64,000 nucleotides of DNA from the NCBI GenBank assembly GCA_958450325.1, contig OY288241.1:46327978-46391977 (forward strand), written 5' to 3'. This DNA comes from Agrostemma githago (lineage: Eukaryota; Streptophyta; Magnoliopsida; Caryophyllales; Caryophyllaceae). The notes beneath the pieces are model-generated. The model searched no databases and was not told the origin of the DNA. It saw only the letters and a list, made by a program, of their open reading frames with translations. The position numbers were made by a program, and so were the translations under genes. Positions 46,079-56,610 of this stretch are shown here, piece after piece. Each line of letters begins with the position of its first letter. Within the stretch, counting starts at the first letter, position 1.

Positions 46079-48411
46079 TGTGGACATGACATAGGTCCAC
46101 CCCGACGCGGCCACGCGCGGATTTGGGTAGGCGAATGAATCTCCATATGAAACGGATCGAATTGAAATTTAGGTCTATGTGGAGTCGCCACCGAATTTTG
46201 TGGTTATTCGGAACCATTCGAGCCCACTCTATGTCGTAGTGGTCCGTATACAAAATACGGCCCATTTCCGATGTCAGAGTCTATTGGGCTCGTCCCTTTG
46301 CATTTGATACCAATACCGACATTATCGGATATTGTGTATTGAATGACTCTCGTGCGCCAACGGTTTCGGGCATCCGGAAACCGAGGTTCTGAGTAAGGGG
46401 TGAGGGTACGTGTTGGGAAGCCCACAAAGGACACCCAACCCCGCCCGCACATTAGCGGCCTCTACTAAGAATTCGAATGACTTTCCAATACGCGCGTTAA
46501 TAGAACGGGAAAAAGATATGCAAAGATTATTTTCCCTAAACATGTGAATGGAATTGAAAAGGGTTTCTATGTCGATTTAATGCAATTAATTCTACGTCAA
46601 AGTGGAATTTTAGCATGTGGGTTCATTTTAGTAAAATAAAATAAACGACAAAAATCGACAAAAGAAACAATCAAACCGTTAGTAACAATGTAACGAGTAA
46701 TAAATTGAATAAAGATATAGATGTGATGAATGCATGATTTTGGAAAGAATAGTAGGTCACGTGATGGATTAACACGTGTTGACCGAGGTCAAGGAAAAAA
46801 AATATATATCGAGATCTAAAAAAAATGTTTTGTCTAAAAAAATGATGTTCGAAGAATAATAATAAAAAAAAGCGAAATTGCTTTCTTCGGAAAATTGATG
46901 ATTTTATTAAATCGCGTACAAATATTGCGTAATTTGCACTCGACTTAATATTTTCGATATTCGTCGTATTCAATATTCGATTATGAAATCGATATTAAAT
47001 ACTTTGAATAATTTATACTTGATTTTGATTTTGATGCTCGTTATATCCCATATCCGATTATGGAATCGATATGGAATACTAGAGTGAAAAAATAAAGGAT
47101 ATAATATAAGTCGTTTTAAATTAACTAGCACGATATAAATTTTCTCCGCGTTTATTAATGTCGTAATTAATCCAATTGAATTAGAGGACATCTATATTAG
47201 CATCAACGAAAATCGTGTTAATTAATTTATTTGACTAAATCATTAGATTCGACATCCAATTATGGAATTGGTATCGAATCTAATAGATCGATAATTTAAT
47301 TAAAAAAACTCGACTTGATTTCCTCCGCATCCCGACATCATAATTAATTTTTGCGAATTGTTTGATGTCGGATCCGCATCAACGGGTTTCGACCCTTATT
47401 AAATATAATGCTTGTTTTTGAAAAATAATGTAAATATACGACTAATGATAATGATGCAAACGAAATAAAAAAAAAATATTGTTTAAGTTAACTTATCTCA
47501 ATAATCAAATAATCGGGGTATTGGAACAAGCGACCGTCAACGCTGTGTGCAGTACACTTGTATATTCGCGTTTTCTTATTCCGATACCCCTCTTATTCAA
47601 CACAAATCGATAAGTATTTTAATGTTTTGTATTAGTATTATCGATATTATGATGCAATAAAGGAAAAAAAATAAAAAAAAAAATAAAAATAGTAAGAAAA
47701 AGCGAAGAAGATGACGAGAGGAAGAGAAGAAGGAGAGAACGGGGTTTTGACACCCTCAACCTACATGTTCTTGTCTCGGATCGAACTCGTAACCGTGGCT
47801 TTAACACAAGAGTCTTCGAGGTTTTATGGAGGTTCAGTTATGGTGGCTCGGGATTGATTCCTAAAACTAGGTTTAGAGTTTTTTTGCTAGTGTAGAATTG
47901 CTAGGGTTTGATTAGGGTTTGTAATAGATGTTGTATGTGTGTGTAGGGTTGCTCTTTTTTCAATCTGTGAAAGTGTGTTGCATGGGGGTGTTTATATAGG
48001 CATGGTCATGCACTTTGGTGTCTAGGGTTTTGCCTTGACGGACTTGACCTGATGGCCCGTCTGAAGATGGACTGTTGGTTTTGCTTCTTGAGTTGGACTT
48101 TTGATGTTGTGAATGGTTGTTTTGTATGTCTCGGAAACGACCTTGACCAGGGTTGACCCAATCGCAAAAAAGTCGGTTTTAATTCCGGTGTCGGTTTTGG
48201 CCCAAATTAGTCTTGTTTGGCTCGGAACGGTCCGCTGGGCCTGGATTCGAGGTTGATTTTGTGAGATTTGTACTCTGTAAGTGTGTTAGCCAGCGATTAA
48301 TGGATTTGAGCCCGTATCCGAGCGCATAGAAGCACGTTAGCGTCCGATCATCATCGGGTGTTTTTTGGAAACTGCCATAGACACCTGGCAGTCAAAATGC
48401 GGGTGTCTACA
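46079..48411 (-). repeat. Reversed solo LTR of a Tat family, inserted in Tat-B gag-pro
   Basis: On the minus strand it runs from TGTAGACACC (48411) to GTCCACA (46079), 2333 bp. Perfect target duplications ccatg lie at 46074-46078 and 48412-48416. It resembles the Tat-A and Tat-B LTRs at both ends but is a third subfamily. Its TATA box is at about 47998-47991. The leader holds imperfect hairpins around CGATTATGAAATCG (about 46977, 47055, 47255) and a G-box pair. No internal region remains, so it is a solo LTR left by LTR-LTR recombination. Confidence 0.93.
46758..46778. promoter_or_regulatory. Paired G-boxes in the solo LTR
   Basis: CACGTG at 46758-46763 and 46773-46778, 15 bp apart, in TCACGTGA and ACACGTGT contexts; the same order and contexts as in Tat-B when read on the element's strand. 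Confidence 0.55.
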
Positions 48412-49386
48412 CCATGCCATCTTTGCCGGGGAGGTGATTGACTGCTCTCACCTTATCTCTCCCTTCATCCCGCAAGTGAACGGGATCTGGTTTGACGACG
48501 AGGATGACATCTACCTCGCCAAAAGGGAAACCGTTCCCATCACCCCTGAACAGATTCGAGAGGCCAAAACTCGGGTCCTAGCCAGCAACAACCTTGGTCG
48601 TCCCTACTTAGCCACAAGCACTAGGGACACCCCTATCCCGACAACCATCACCGATCCACTCGGGATGGAAGTCGCTCCTGAAGAGCCGACCGCCGAAACA
48701 GCTATTGTGAAGCAACTGAAGAGAACCCGAGTTGACCTCACTATATGGCAACTCCTTGTTAGCTCGCAAGCACATCGAGAAGCACTTACAAAGGCTCTCG
48801 ATCAAGTCAAGATCGACTCTTTGGCTACCCCTGCTGAAATGGTAGCCACGGTCCTACCCCACCTAAAGGGTAAGGCCAAAGAAGGAGGCCAGATGATCAC
48901 CTTTTCCGAAGCCGATCTGCCGCCGTTCGGAGCCTCCCACAACCTGGCCCTTTACATCACGGTGATTTGCCGGGGCAAATACCTCCCGATGACCCTAGTC
49001 GATGACGGGTCAGCTGTGAATGTCCTTCCCCTAAGGACCGCCAAAGCCCTCGGCATTACCGAGGCTGACTATATCCCGACTGCTCAAACCATCCAAGCCT
49101 TTGATGGGAGTCCAAAGTCGGTAGCTGGGGCCATAAAACTGACCATAATCACGTGCCCGATAGAAAAGGAGCTTGAATTTCAGGTGATTGATGTCACCTC
49201 ATCATTCAACTTGCTCCTGGAAGGCCGTGGATCCACGCGGTCAAGGCAGTATCCTCCACCCTCCACCATAAGATCAAGATGCCTCTACTCGACAGTGTTA
49301 TTACTTTAGAGGCAACCCCAATGACCGTGGCTAGCTATAACGCCACGGGCCGCACGGACCTCTTGGGGTTCGACTTTGGGGGATGA
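48412..49386 (+). pseudogene. Tat-B protease region, frameshifted
   Basis: Continuing the gag frame, it carries GKAKEGGQMITFSEADLPPF and the retropepsin active site LVDDGSAVNVLPL (about 48997-49035), followed by LEFQVIDVTSSFNLLL. Near 49222 the frame shifts, as the expected end of the retropepsin is in another frame. This second frame stops at 49384-49386, overlapping the ATG of the next frame (49383). A short G run (49378-49382) at that border suggests loss of one base. The two lesions separate gag-pro from pol in this copy. Confidence 0.85.
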
Positions 49387-52300
49387 TCGAGGAAGAGTAC
49401 CTCTTTAGGCCTTACTTCACCACGAGCATTGACACGATGCTCCAAAACCTAGGGTACCTTCCGGGGGCTACCTCTCGACCCGACCTTCCAGCTGAAAAGA
49501 TCATCGAGGTTCTCAAGGACGAAGACTCTCACTTCGGCCTTGGCTATGCCATCACTCCGAACAACGTTGTCCGAGCTGGAATCGAAAAGGCCTGCAACAT
49601 CATGAAGGGTATCCACTTGAGCCCTTATAGCCCACGGTTGTCTGACTACTTTGTCACACCCGTATTTGGGGCTGTCCAGGTTGGACTATACCAACCCAAT
49701 GCCACGCACCTCGGGACCCACTCGGCCCGGGACTGCAACTACATCCCGGATGAGGTGTTCGCCCTCATCCAGTCCGATGGAGCGGATGATGATGAACCCG
49801 CGCTGGGGCTACTCTTCGGGGAAGACACCATAGCCCCGACTCCAAAAGAAGACCTAGTCAACCTGATCCTCCGCAGCAACAGGTTTGACCTGACCAAGAT
49901 GATCTCGGATGTTGGCTCCGAGACGGGAAAAAGGGCCTGGAGGAAGACTGTCAAGTGGACTGACAGTCAAGGAAGGATCTACAAGCTGGTCGCCGGAGAG
50001 GGAGACATGCCTGAGTCTGAGTCCGAGTCTGAGTCAGAGTCTGAGTCTGAGTCTGAGGTCGGGTCTAGAGAAGTCGGTGCTAGAGTCACTCCTGTAACCC
50101 CCCTCCCTGCTATCATTCCTGCTGCTGGCACTTCGGGGTCTGTCCCGAGTGCTTTACCAATCCCGCCACTGACCAATGATCAGATGGCTGCTCTCTTTGA
50201 GCTGTTTTCCAAATTTTCAATTAATAATAACAACCGTTCTGCTTACGACTTGTCTCTTTTAAATTCTGCTTTCAAAAATGATTTATGCTATGACATTGAG
50301 AAATCCGACGAACAGGTACCCTTACCTCCACATCTGATCGAGCAATTAGAGCAAAGGGAATCCCAGAATCCGGTAATTGAAGAGACCGAGTCCATAAACG
50401 TGGGAACAACCTTAGAGCCTCAGATACTTAAGATAGGGTTATCTTTAGATCCCGAGGAGAAACAACAGTTCATAAAACTCCTCCAAGAGTTCAAAGATGT
50501 CTTCGCGTGGTCCTACAAGGACATGCCGGGGATAGACCGGGAAATAGCCGAGCACCGTATACCTATCAAAGACGGGTGCAAACCGGTCAAGCAGAAGCTT
50601 CGTCGAATAAGGCCCGAATGGTCTCTCAAAGTAAAAGAAGAAGTCGACAAACAGTTCAAAGCCGGCTTCATACAAGTGTCCGAGTATCCGGACTGGGTTG
50701 CAAACATCGTGCCGGTTCCTAAAAAGGACGGTAAGGTGCGGGTATGTGTAGATTTTCGGGACCTTAACAAAGCAAGCCCGAAGGATGATTTTCCGTTACC
50801 ACACATCGATATACTGGTGGATAACACGGCCGATCATGCCCTTCTATCATTCATGGACGGGTATGCCGGATATAATCAAATCAAGATGGCGGAAGAAGAC
50901 TTGAGTAAGACTACCTTCACTACACCTTGGGGTACTTACTGCTATACCGTCATGCCATTCGGCCTCATTAATGCCGGAGCCACATACCAAAGGACCGCTA
51001 CCACTCTACTACATGACATGATGCATAAAGAGGTAGAGGTCTACGTAGACGACATGATCGTCAAGTCCAAAGAACGGGACGGTCACATCACCGCCCTAAG
51101 GAAATTTTTCACCCGATTGCGCAAATACAACATGAGGCTAAACCCTCAAAAGTGCAGTTTCGGGGTAACGTCAGGCAAATTACTGGGTCATATCGTTAGC
51201 CAACGAGGTATCGAGGTCGACCCAGCTAAAATCAAAGCCATTACCGAGATGTAAGCTCCTAAAACCAAAAAAGAAATAAGGGGATTTCTCGGGAAAGTCC
51301 AGTATATTAGTCGATTTATTTCCAAGCTAACCATGGTGTGTGAACCAATTTTCAAGAAACTGAAAATAGGGGAACGGATACTATGGGACGACAAGTGCCA
51401 AGCTGCTTTCGACAAAATCAAAGAAATTATGTCTGCTCCGCCAGTTTTGATGCCACCTCAACCCGGCTTGCCTCTGTCGTTATACCTAACAACGACCGAG
51501 ACAGCCATGGGGGCTATGCTGGCTCAGACAGTCGACTCCGAAGAACGAGCCATTTATTATATCAGCAAGAAGTTTTTAGAGTATGAGTGCAAATACATCA
51601 TGCTCGAAAAGACGTGCTTGGCTCTAGTCTGGGCCACTAAGAAGCTTCGACACTATATGCTCAGCTATGAGGTCCATGTCCTATCCAAGATGGACCCGAT
51701 CAAGTACCTCTTCGAAAAGCCCATCCTTAACGGCCGGATTTCAAGATGGACTCTCATGCTGGCAGAGTTCGACCTAAAGTTTGTACCGTTAAAAGCTATT
51801 AAGGAGCGGATAGTAGCTGAATTCCTCGCTGACAGCCCGGTAACCGAGGAAGGACACACCGACACCTGGTCCTTCCCAGACGAAGATATTTTCCATACAG
51901 ATGCCGAAACATGGGACTTATACTTCGACGGAGCATCTAATTTTCGAGGGTTCGGAGTCGGGATCCTCCTAATTTCACCAAGAGGGGAGCATACTCCCGT
52001 CTCCATTAAACTGGACTTTGATGTTACCAATAATGCAGCAGAATATGAAGCATGCATTTATGGGCTACAAGCCGCCGCCAACCTTGGGATCACAAATCTC
52101 CGGGTACATGGCGACTCATCCTTGGGCATTAACCAAGCACTCCAAAAATGGAAGACTCGAAATGCTAATCTCGTGGCCTACCAGGCACGAGTAAGGGATC
52201 TCGAGAAACAATTCCAAAAGGTAGAGTACATATATCTGCCTCGGGAAGAAAATCAGTTTGCAGATGCACTCTCAAAATTGGCATCTTTACTGAATATTCC

Positions 52301-53647
52301 CGACCACATGACCAGTATGCCAATTTGCGTCGAAAGACGGTCTGAGCCGGCATACATCCATGACATTGAAGACATTGAGATCACTGATCCCGAACCTTGG
52401 TACCAGGCTATATTAAAATACCTGACAAATGGAGAATACCCTCCTGGTACTGAGGGTCGAGCCAAGAAAGCCTTACGGAGGCTAGCCACCCAGTTCATCC
52501 GTACTTATGACGGGCAACTGTACAAAAAGACGGCACAGGGGGCTCTTCTCCTTTGTGTTGACAAGTATAAGGCCGAGAAAGTAATGGCCGAAGTACATGA
52601 TGGTGAAAACGGCCCGCATATGAATGCTCACATGCTTGTCCGAAAAATCATGAGGCTCGGGTATTACTGGAACACCATGGAGGCCGACTGCCAGTTATAT
52701 GTCAAACATTGCCATAACTGTCAAATCTTTGGCAATGTGCAGCATATGCCGCCATCTCTGCTCTATACCATGACGTCACCTTGGCCATTCTCGACATGGG
52801 GTATCGACATAATCAGGAAGGTGAATCCCTCCGGTACTGGTGGACATTGCTTCATCTTGGTGGCTATCGACTACTTCACCAAGTGGGTCGAAGCTGAATC
52901 ATATCGCATCCTCAATGCCAAGCATGTCGCCAAATTTATCCAAAACAAGATAATATGTCGGTATGGAATTCCACATGAATTTATCAGTGATCATGGAACC
53001 CATTTCCAAGCTGAGACCGCGGCCCTACTGACTAAGTACAAAATTCAAAGGCACACGTCCTCGCCCTACCGTCCCCAAACGAATGGAGCAGTAGAGGCGG
53101 CCAATAAAACAATTGTCACCATACTCAAAAAGATGGCTGAGAATTATCGGGACTGGCCCGACAAAATCCCTTTTGCCCTATGGGGGTACCAGACATCAAT
53201 TCGCACCGCAACCGGAGCGACACCATATTACCTAACCTATGGGATGGAGGCAGTCCAACCAGTTGAGCTAGAGGTACCGTCCCTCAGAATTCTGCTAGAA
53301 AGCCAAGTACCCGAAGCTGACTGGGTTCGAGCACGTTACGATTCGTTGGTTCTACTAGACGAACGACGGTCCCGCGCTCTCAACAACATCCAAATCTACC
53401 AGAAACGGATCCAACGGGCCTTCAACAAGCGAGTAAGGCCCAGAAACATTAAAGAAGGGGATCTAGTCCTTAGTCTGTTCGAGCTCTACTACCAGTGGAC
53501 CCAAGGGGAAAATTCAAACCCAACTGGGCTGGGCCATATCTGGTGAAGAAGATCCTATCAGGGGGAGCAGTAATGCTGACGGACTTGGACGGGAATGAGT
53601 TTGTCAACCCAACCAACCTGGACCAGCTGAAGTGTTACTACCCTTAG
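49383..53647 (+). pseudogene. Tat-B pol: RT, RNase H, second RNase H and integrase, two lesions
   Basis: Nearly intact. A long linker includes an acidic (Ser-Glu) repeat (residues about 208-225). RT has VCVDFRDLNKASPKDDFPLP, MPFGLINAGATYQR and YVDDMIVKSK (51042 onward). A TAA at 51252-51254, where Tat-A has Gln, splits RT from the rest. Ty3 RNase H (LSLYLTTTETAMGAMLAQ) follows, then the second RNase H (LYFDGASN, NNAAEYEA, VHGDSSL; about 51917-52130), integrase zinc finger (HMLVRKIMRLGYYW, CHNCQ), core with GID, SDHGTHF and VEAANKT. A one-base loss near 53474 shifts the C-terminus; the natural stop is 53645-53647. Frame for RNase H and integrase is the same as for RT. Confidence 0.92.
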
Positions 53648-53717
53648 CCATTCCTCAATGTCATTAGCAATTTTTATCAAAATCGTTTATTTTACAAAAA
53701 AGCAAGTCAATGAGCTA

Positions 53718-53875
53718 GAATTATTTGTTCTACTGTCGCAAAACATCTTGAACCACTAGTCTTGGTGTAATTCGAGATTGCAAATTTCCTAAGCCTGAAC
53801 TACGTTTGGTTTGATTCTGCTAATTGCGGATACGTAGGCAGCCCCTCAAAAGGGCACAACCAATGCAATCGAGAA
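53718..53875 (+). other. Conserved non-coding block downstream of Tat-B pol
   Basis: The counterpart of 3196-3345 in Tat-A, with the shared core GGATACGTAGGCAGCCCC and TCAAAAGGGCACAACCA. No coding frame. An A-rich stretch leads on to the antisense stop at 54044. Confidence 0.6.
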
Positions 53876-54043
53876 AAGACAGGAACGGTTTAATAATAAA
53901 CTTTCTTTTATTAAATCACAAAAAAAAACCCAACAAAATTGGGAAAATTACAAGTGCAGGAATTAAAAAAAAAAATTTACAAAAAAAAAACACACGACAA
54001 AATAATAATAATACTTAAATAATAAAAACTAAGGACTCGGAAT

Positions 54044-55913
54044 TTAGGGCATCTTGCCCTTCCTCTTGTCCTTGGCCTCCTTGGCCGTCCACTGACGATG
54101 ACGCGGAGGAGAGCGTTCCCGAATCACCACAGGAACCTCTTTAGCCCGGACTCGTTTCTTGGAACTCGAGTCCTCATCCATCTCGATAGGCCCAAGTCGG
54201 GCCCTCACGGGCTCAGGGAGCCGGTCGCGCGGACCTAGTCGGTCCCGGGCCGCCAGTCTTGGCCCAAGTCGCCTCTCCAAGTTAGTCTGGGGGCTTTGCC
54301 GCCCCCGAGTGCCACTAGCACCGGCATCTTTCGCTCGAGTCTTAGTATGTGACTTAAGACCCGATTCTAATCGGACTAAGGTAGCAGGGGTCTCTCCCTC
54401 ATCGTAGAATCCCCTATTGTCCTTCGCCGTCTCTCGACGGACCAGTTCGAAGGCCTCGTCGACCTTCAGAGCTTTGCGAGCCTCCTCGGACTCCTCAGAA
54501 GTCCATTTCTCGTAAGCTCGAGAAACCCAAGCGGATTGGCAAGGGTTGGGAATAGTCCATGTAGGACGAGTAAACCATCTCTGCAACCAGGTGTCGCACA
54601 TAGCGTCCGTCAGTTGGAGCGAGACGCTAATAATGGCTTCAGTCTCCGGAATGCGCTGAGACGAACCGAACTGCCTCAGGATGCGGTCCGGGTAAATGTG
54701 AACTGTCCAGTCAAGGGACAGAATCACAAGGTAACGAGCTTGGTCCCTCTTGGCCAATCCCGTCAGCTTAGAAAGGAACCACCAAGCAACCGTCCACCTA
54801 ATCAATGGGCCACCGTGGAACACCAATTCCTCGTCCCAGTAAGCTCGATTTATATGGTGATTCGAGCTTATCCGGCGCCCTCTTGAACTAATCTGGCTGC
54901 CGCGGTAGTTGGGAACGCTCGGTGGAGGCTCTATGATCGATAAGCGTTCCGACAGCCAGACCTGCAAAAAGTATATACAGAATTCGTGAGTAACGGAATG
55001 GTCCGCTACAGCCCACTCGATCGAGTACACCCTCTGACTCGATCGAGTAGGGCTCCCTAAGAACAGTCAGAAGCTCGTCAGGAGTGACACTCGATCGAGT
55101 ACACCGTCTGACTCGATCGAGTAAGCCCTCCACAGACCGGCAGAAGCACTTTGCAGACATCACTCGATCGAGTGATAGGTCCACTCGATCGAGTGACTTA
55201 CGGACCTCAAGAAATCGCGAAACACAAAAAAAAAAGAGAAAAAAAAAATTGAAAAATCGTAAGGCATATACCTGCAAAATAAGGATGCTCCCCGTCGGTT
55301 GCCGGGTTGGGTCAAGTCGCCTAGCATCCAGACCCATGATGAGTTCCCCAGTAGCTAGCCAAGCAGGGCTATGACCAGTCTCCATCTGGTCAACCACACC
55401 AATCAGCCTAATTTGACCCACGCATGAGTCAGCATCCATCAACCCCTCGAAAACGTAGCGGTGCAGCATGCAGAACGCGAAAGCCCTACGCCTGTGAGAA
55501 GGCGTAGCCCTTACATCCTGGCTGTTCATGAACTTGTCAGCCAAGTCAAAGAGGGAGACAGTATCTCCCCGTACCATTCGATCTGTCTCAGCATGAGACA
55601 TACCCAAGAAATCCCTCAGCCTTCTCCTCGGGTCCGGGTAGAACGGAGGGATGGCAGGACGAGCCACAGGGCTCCAACCTCCAATGGCTGCAATCTCCTC
55701 GGGAAGAGGGCATATCTCTCCCCGCGGGAAGGCGAAGATGTGATGGGTAGTATCCCAAAACGCCAGACAAGCGTCCAAGAAGTGTGTATCAGGCACTAGA
55801 CGCCGAAGAGGAAACAGGCTGACAATCCCCATTTGGGTCAGCTGAATTCTGTCCTCATCCCGAAAGTGTTGGGACCAGGCGAAAAGCATTGAAGTGAGAT
55901 GCTCGACACCCAT
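54044..55913 (-). CDS. Antisense two-exon gene of Tat-B (plant-mobile-domain-like protein)
   Basis: On the minus strand exon 1 is 55913-55272 (214 codons) and exon 2 is 54961-54044 (305 codons and stop), 519 residues in all. The intron (55271-54962, 310 nt) has canonical borders, TTTTGCAG|GTATATGCC and TTTTTGCAG|GTCTGG, and is phase 0. Exon 1 begins MGVEHLTSMLFAWSQHFRDE and has FPRGEICPLPEEIAAIGGW. Exon 2 begins VWLSERLSIIEPP and ends in a basic tail (SSSKKRVRAKEVP, KEAKDKRKGKMP) that could be a nuclear signal. Both exons are open, unlike pol. The intron holds six palindromes like those of the LTR. By eye exon 1 is like the plant mobile domain; the function is unknown. The intron position and promoter are shared with Tat-A. 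Confidence 0.82.
55015..55194. promoter_or_regulatory. Three palindrome pairs in the antisense-gene intron
   Basis: Six perfect ACTCGATCGAGT copies start at 55015, 55037, 55089, 55111, 55162 and 55183. Spacing within pairs is 22, 22 and 21 bp; pairs repeat at 74 and 73 bp. The sequence between pairs is only loosely similar. The Tat-A intron has none of them. Confidence 0.9.
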
Positions 55914-56010
55914 GGCAGGAACTTGATTTCTCTTGTAAGGCTGAGAGATTTTTGTTAAGAGAAGAGGAGTTTTTGATTTGAGATACAGTAAACTAAAGCA
56001 GGGAGACCTG

Positions 56011-56021
56011 TATTTATAATA
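56011..56021 (-). promoter_or_regulatory. TATA box for the Tat-B antisense gene
   Basis: TATTATAAATA on the minus strand, 98-108 bases upstream of the ATG at 55913; motif and distance are identical to Tat-A (5287-5297). Confidence 0.75.
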
Positions 56022-56598
56022 GGGAAGCCTGGCTGTAACCTAACTAACCCTGCCTCCTCAGCAAACTGGGCCCCAGCATGTGCAGGCCTGACTCCAACCC
56101 AGAATAGGAATCTAGTTGTCCCGAGCTTTCCTAAATTTTTCCTAAAAAAAAAAAAAATCCCTAAAATTCCAAAAAGAAAATTTTCGAAATTTTCAGCTTT
56201 TTTTCAAAATCCAGTACATTTTCCCCAGCACGAGTCGGTGTTTTGCCTATGTGTTACATGCAATTTATCATGTGTCAGCATACAGGTACACCCCAAGACT
56301 TCAGAAGCAAGTCTCCGCGCAACTACTTCACTCCCCAGCGTGAGCCAATATTTATCCCAGAATGCTACAGTCAAAGCCATGATGTATCAGCATACGGGTA
56401 CTCCTACACCTCCAAAAGCAAGTTTTACTTCCCACGAAGCTATCACCGGCAGGACAGGTATGACCCTCTACTTATGGCTGGCGAGCCCTTCACGCTAGTC
56501 TACTGGACTATAAACGACCCGACCGGAAGGCTGCCAGGTCGTAATCTGCGATTGGCCTGGTAGCTACTCTGACTTTCGCCTTGTCCAAGCCTCAGTCA
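56022..56598. other. Tat-B spacer between antisense promoter and PPT
   Basis: Non-coding. Blocks such as CCCCAGCACGAGTCGGTGTTT and GGACTATAAACGACCCGA are shared with Tat-A (about 5519 and 5816). The 64-bp tandem repeat of Tat-A is not duplicated here. Confidence 0.6.
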
Positions 56599-56610
56599 GA
56601 GTGGGGGCTC
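56599..56610 (+). other. Polypurine tract of Tat-B
   Basis: GAGTGGGGGCTC, directly before TGTAGACACC of the 3' LTR; identical to Tat-A. Confidence 0.9.

Noticed and set aside
49383..49386. ATGA overlap of the protease-frame stop and pol start as a translational coupling device
   Set aside because: It lies at a short G run and a second frameshift lies just upstream at about 49222. A single-base loss in one copy is simpler.
55015..55194. Regular palindromes with spacers as a CRISPR-like array
   Set aside because: The genome is a plant, the repeats are 12 bp, spacing alternates 10 and about 40 bp, and there are no cas genes. It is a transposon-internal array.
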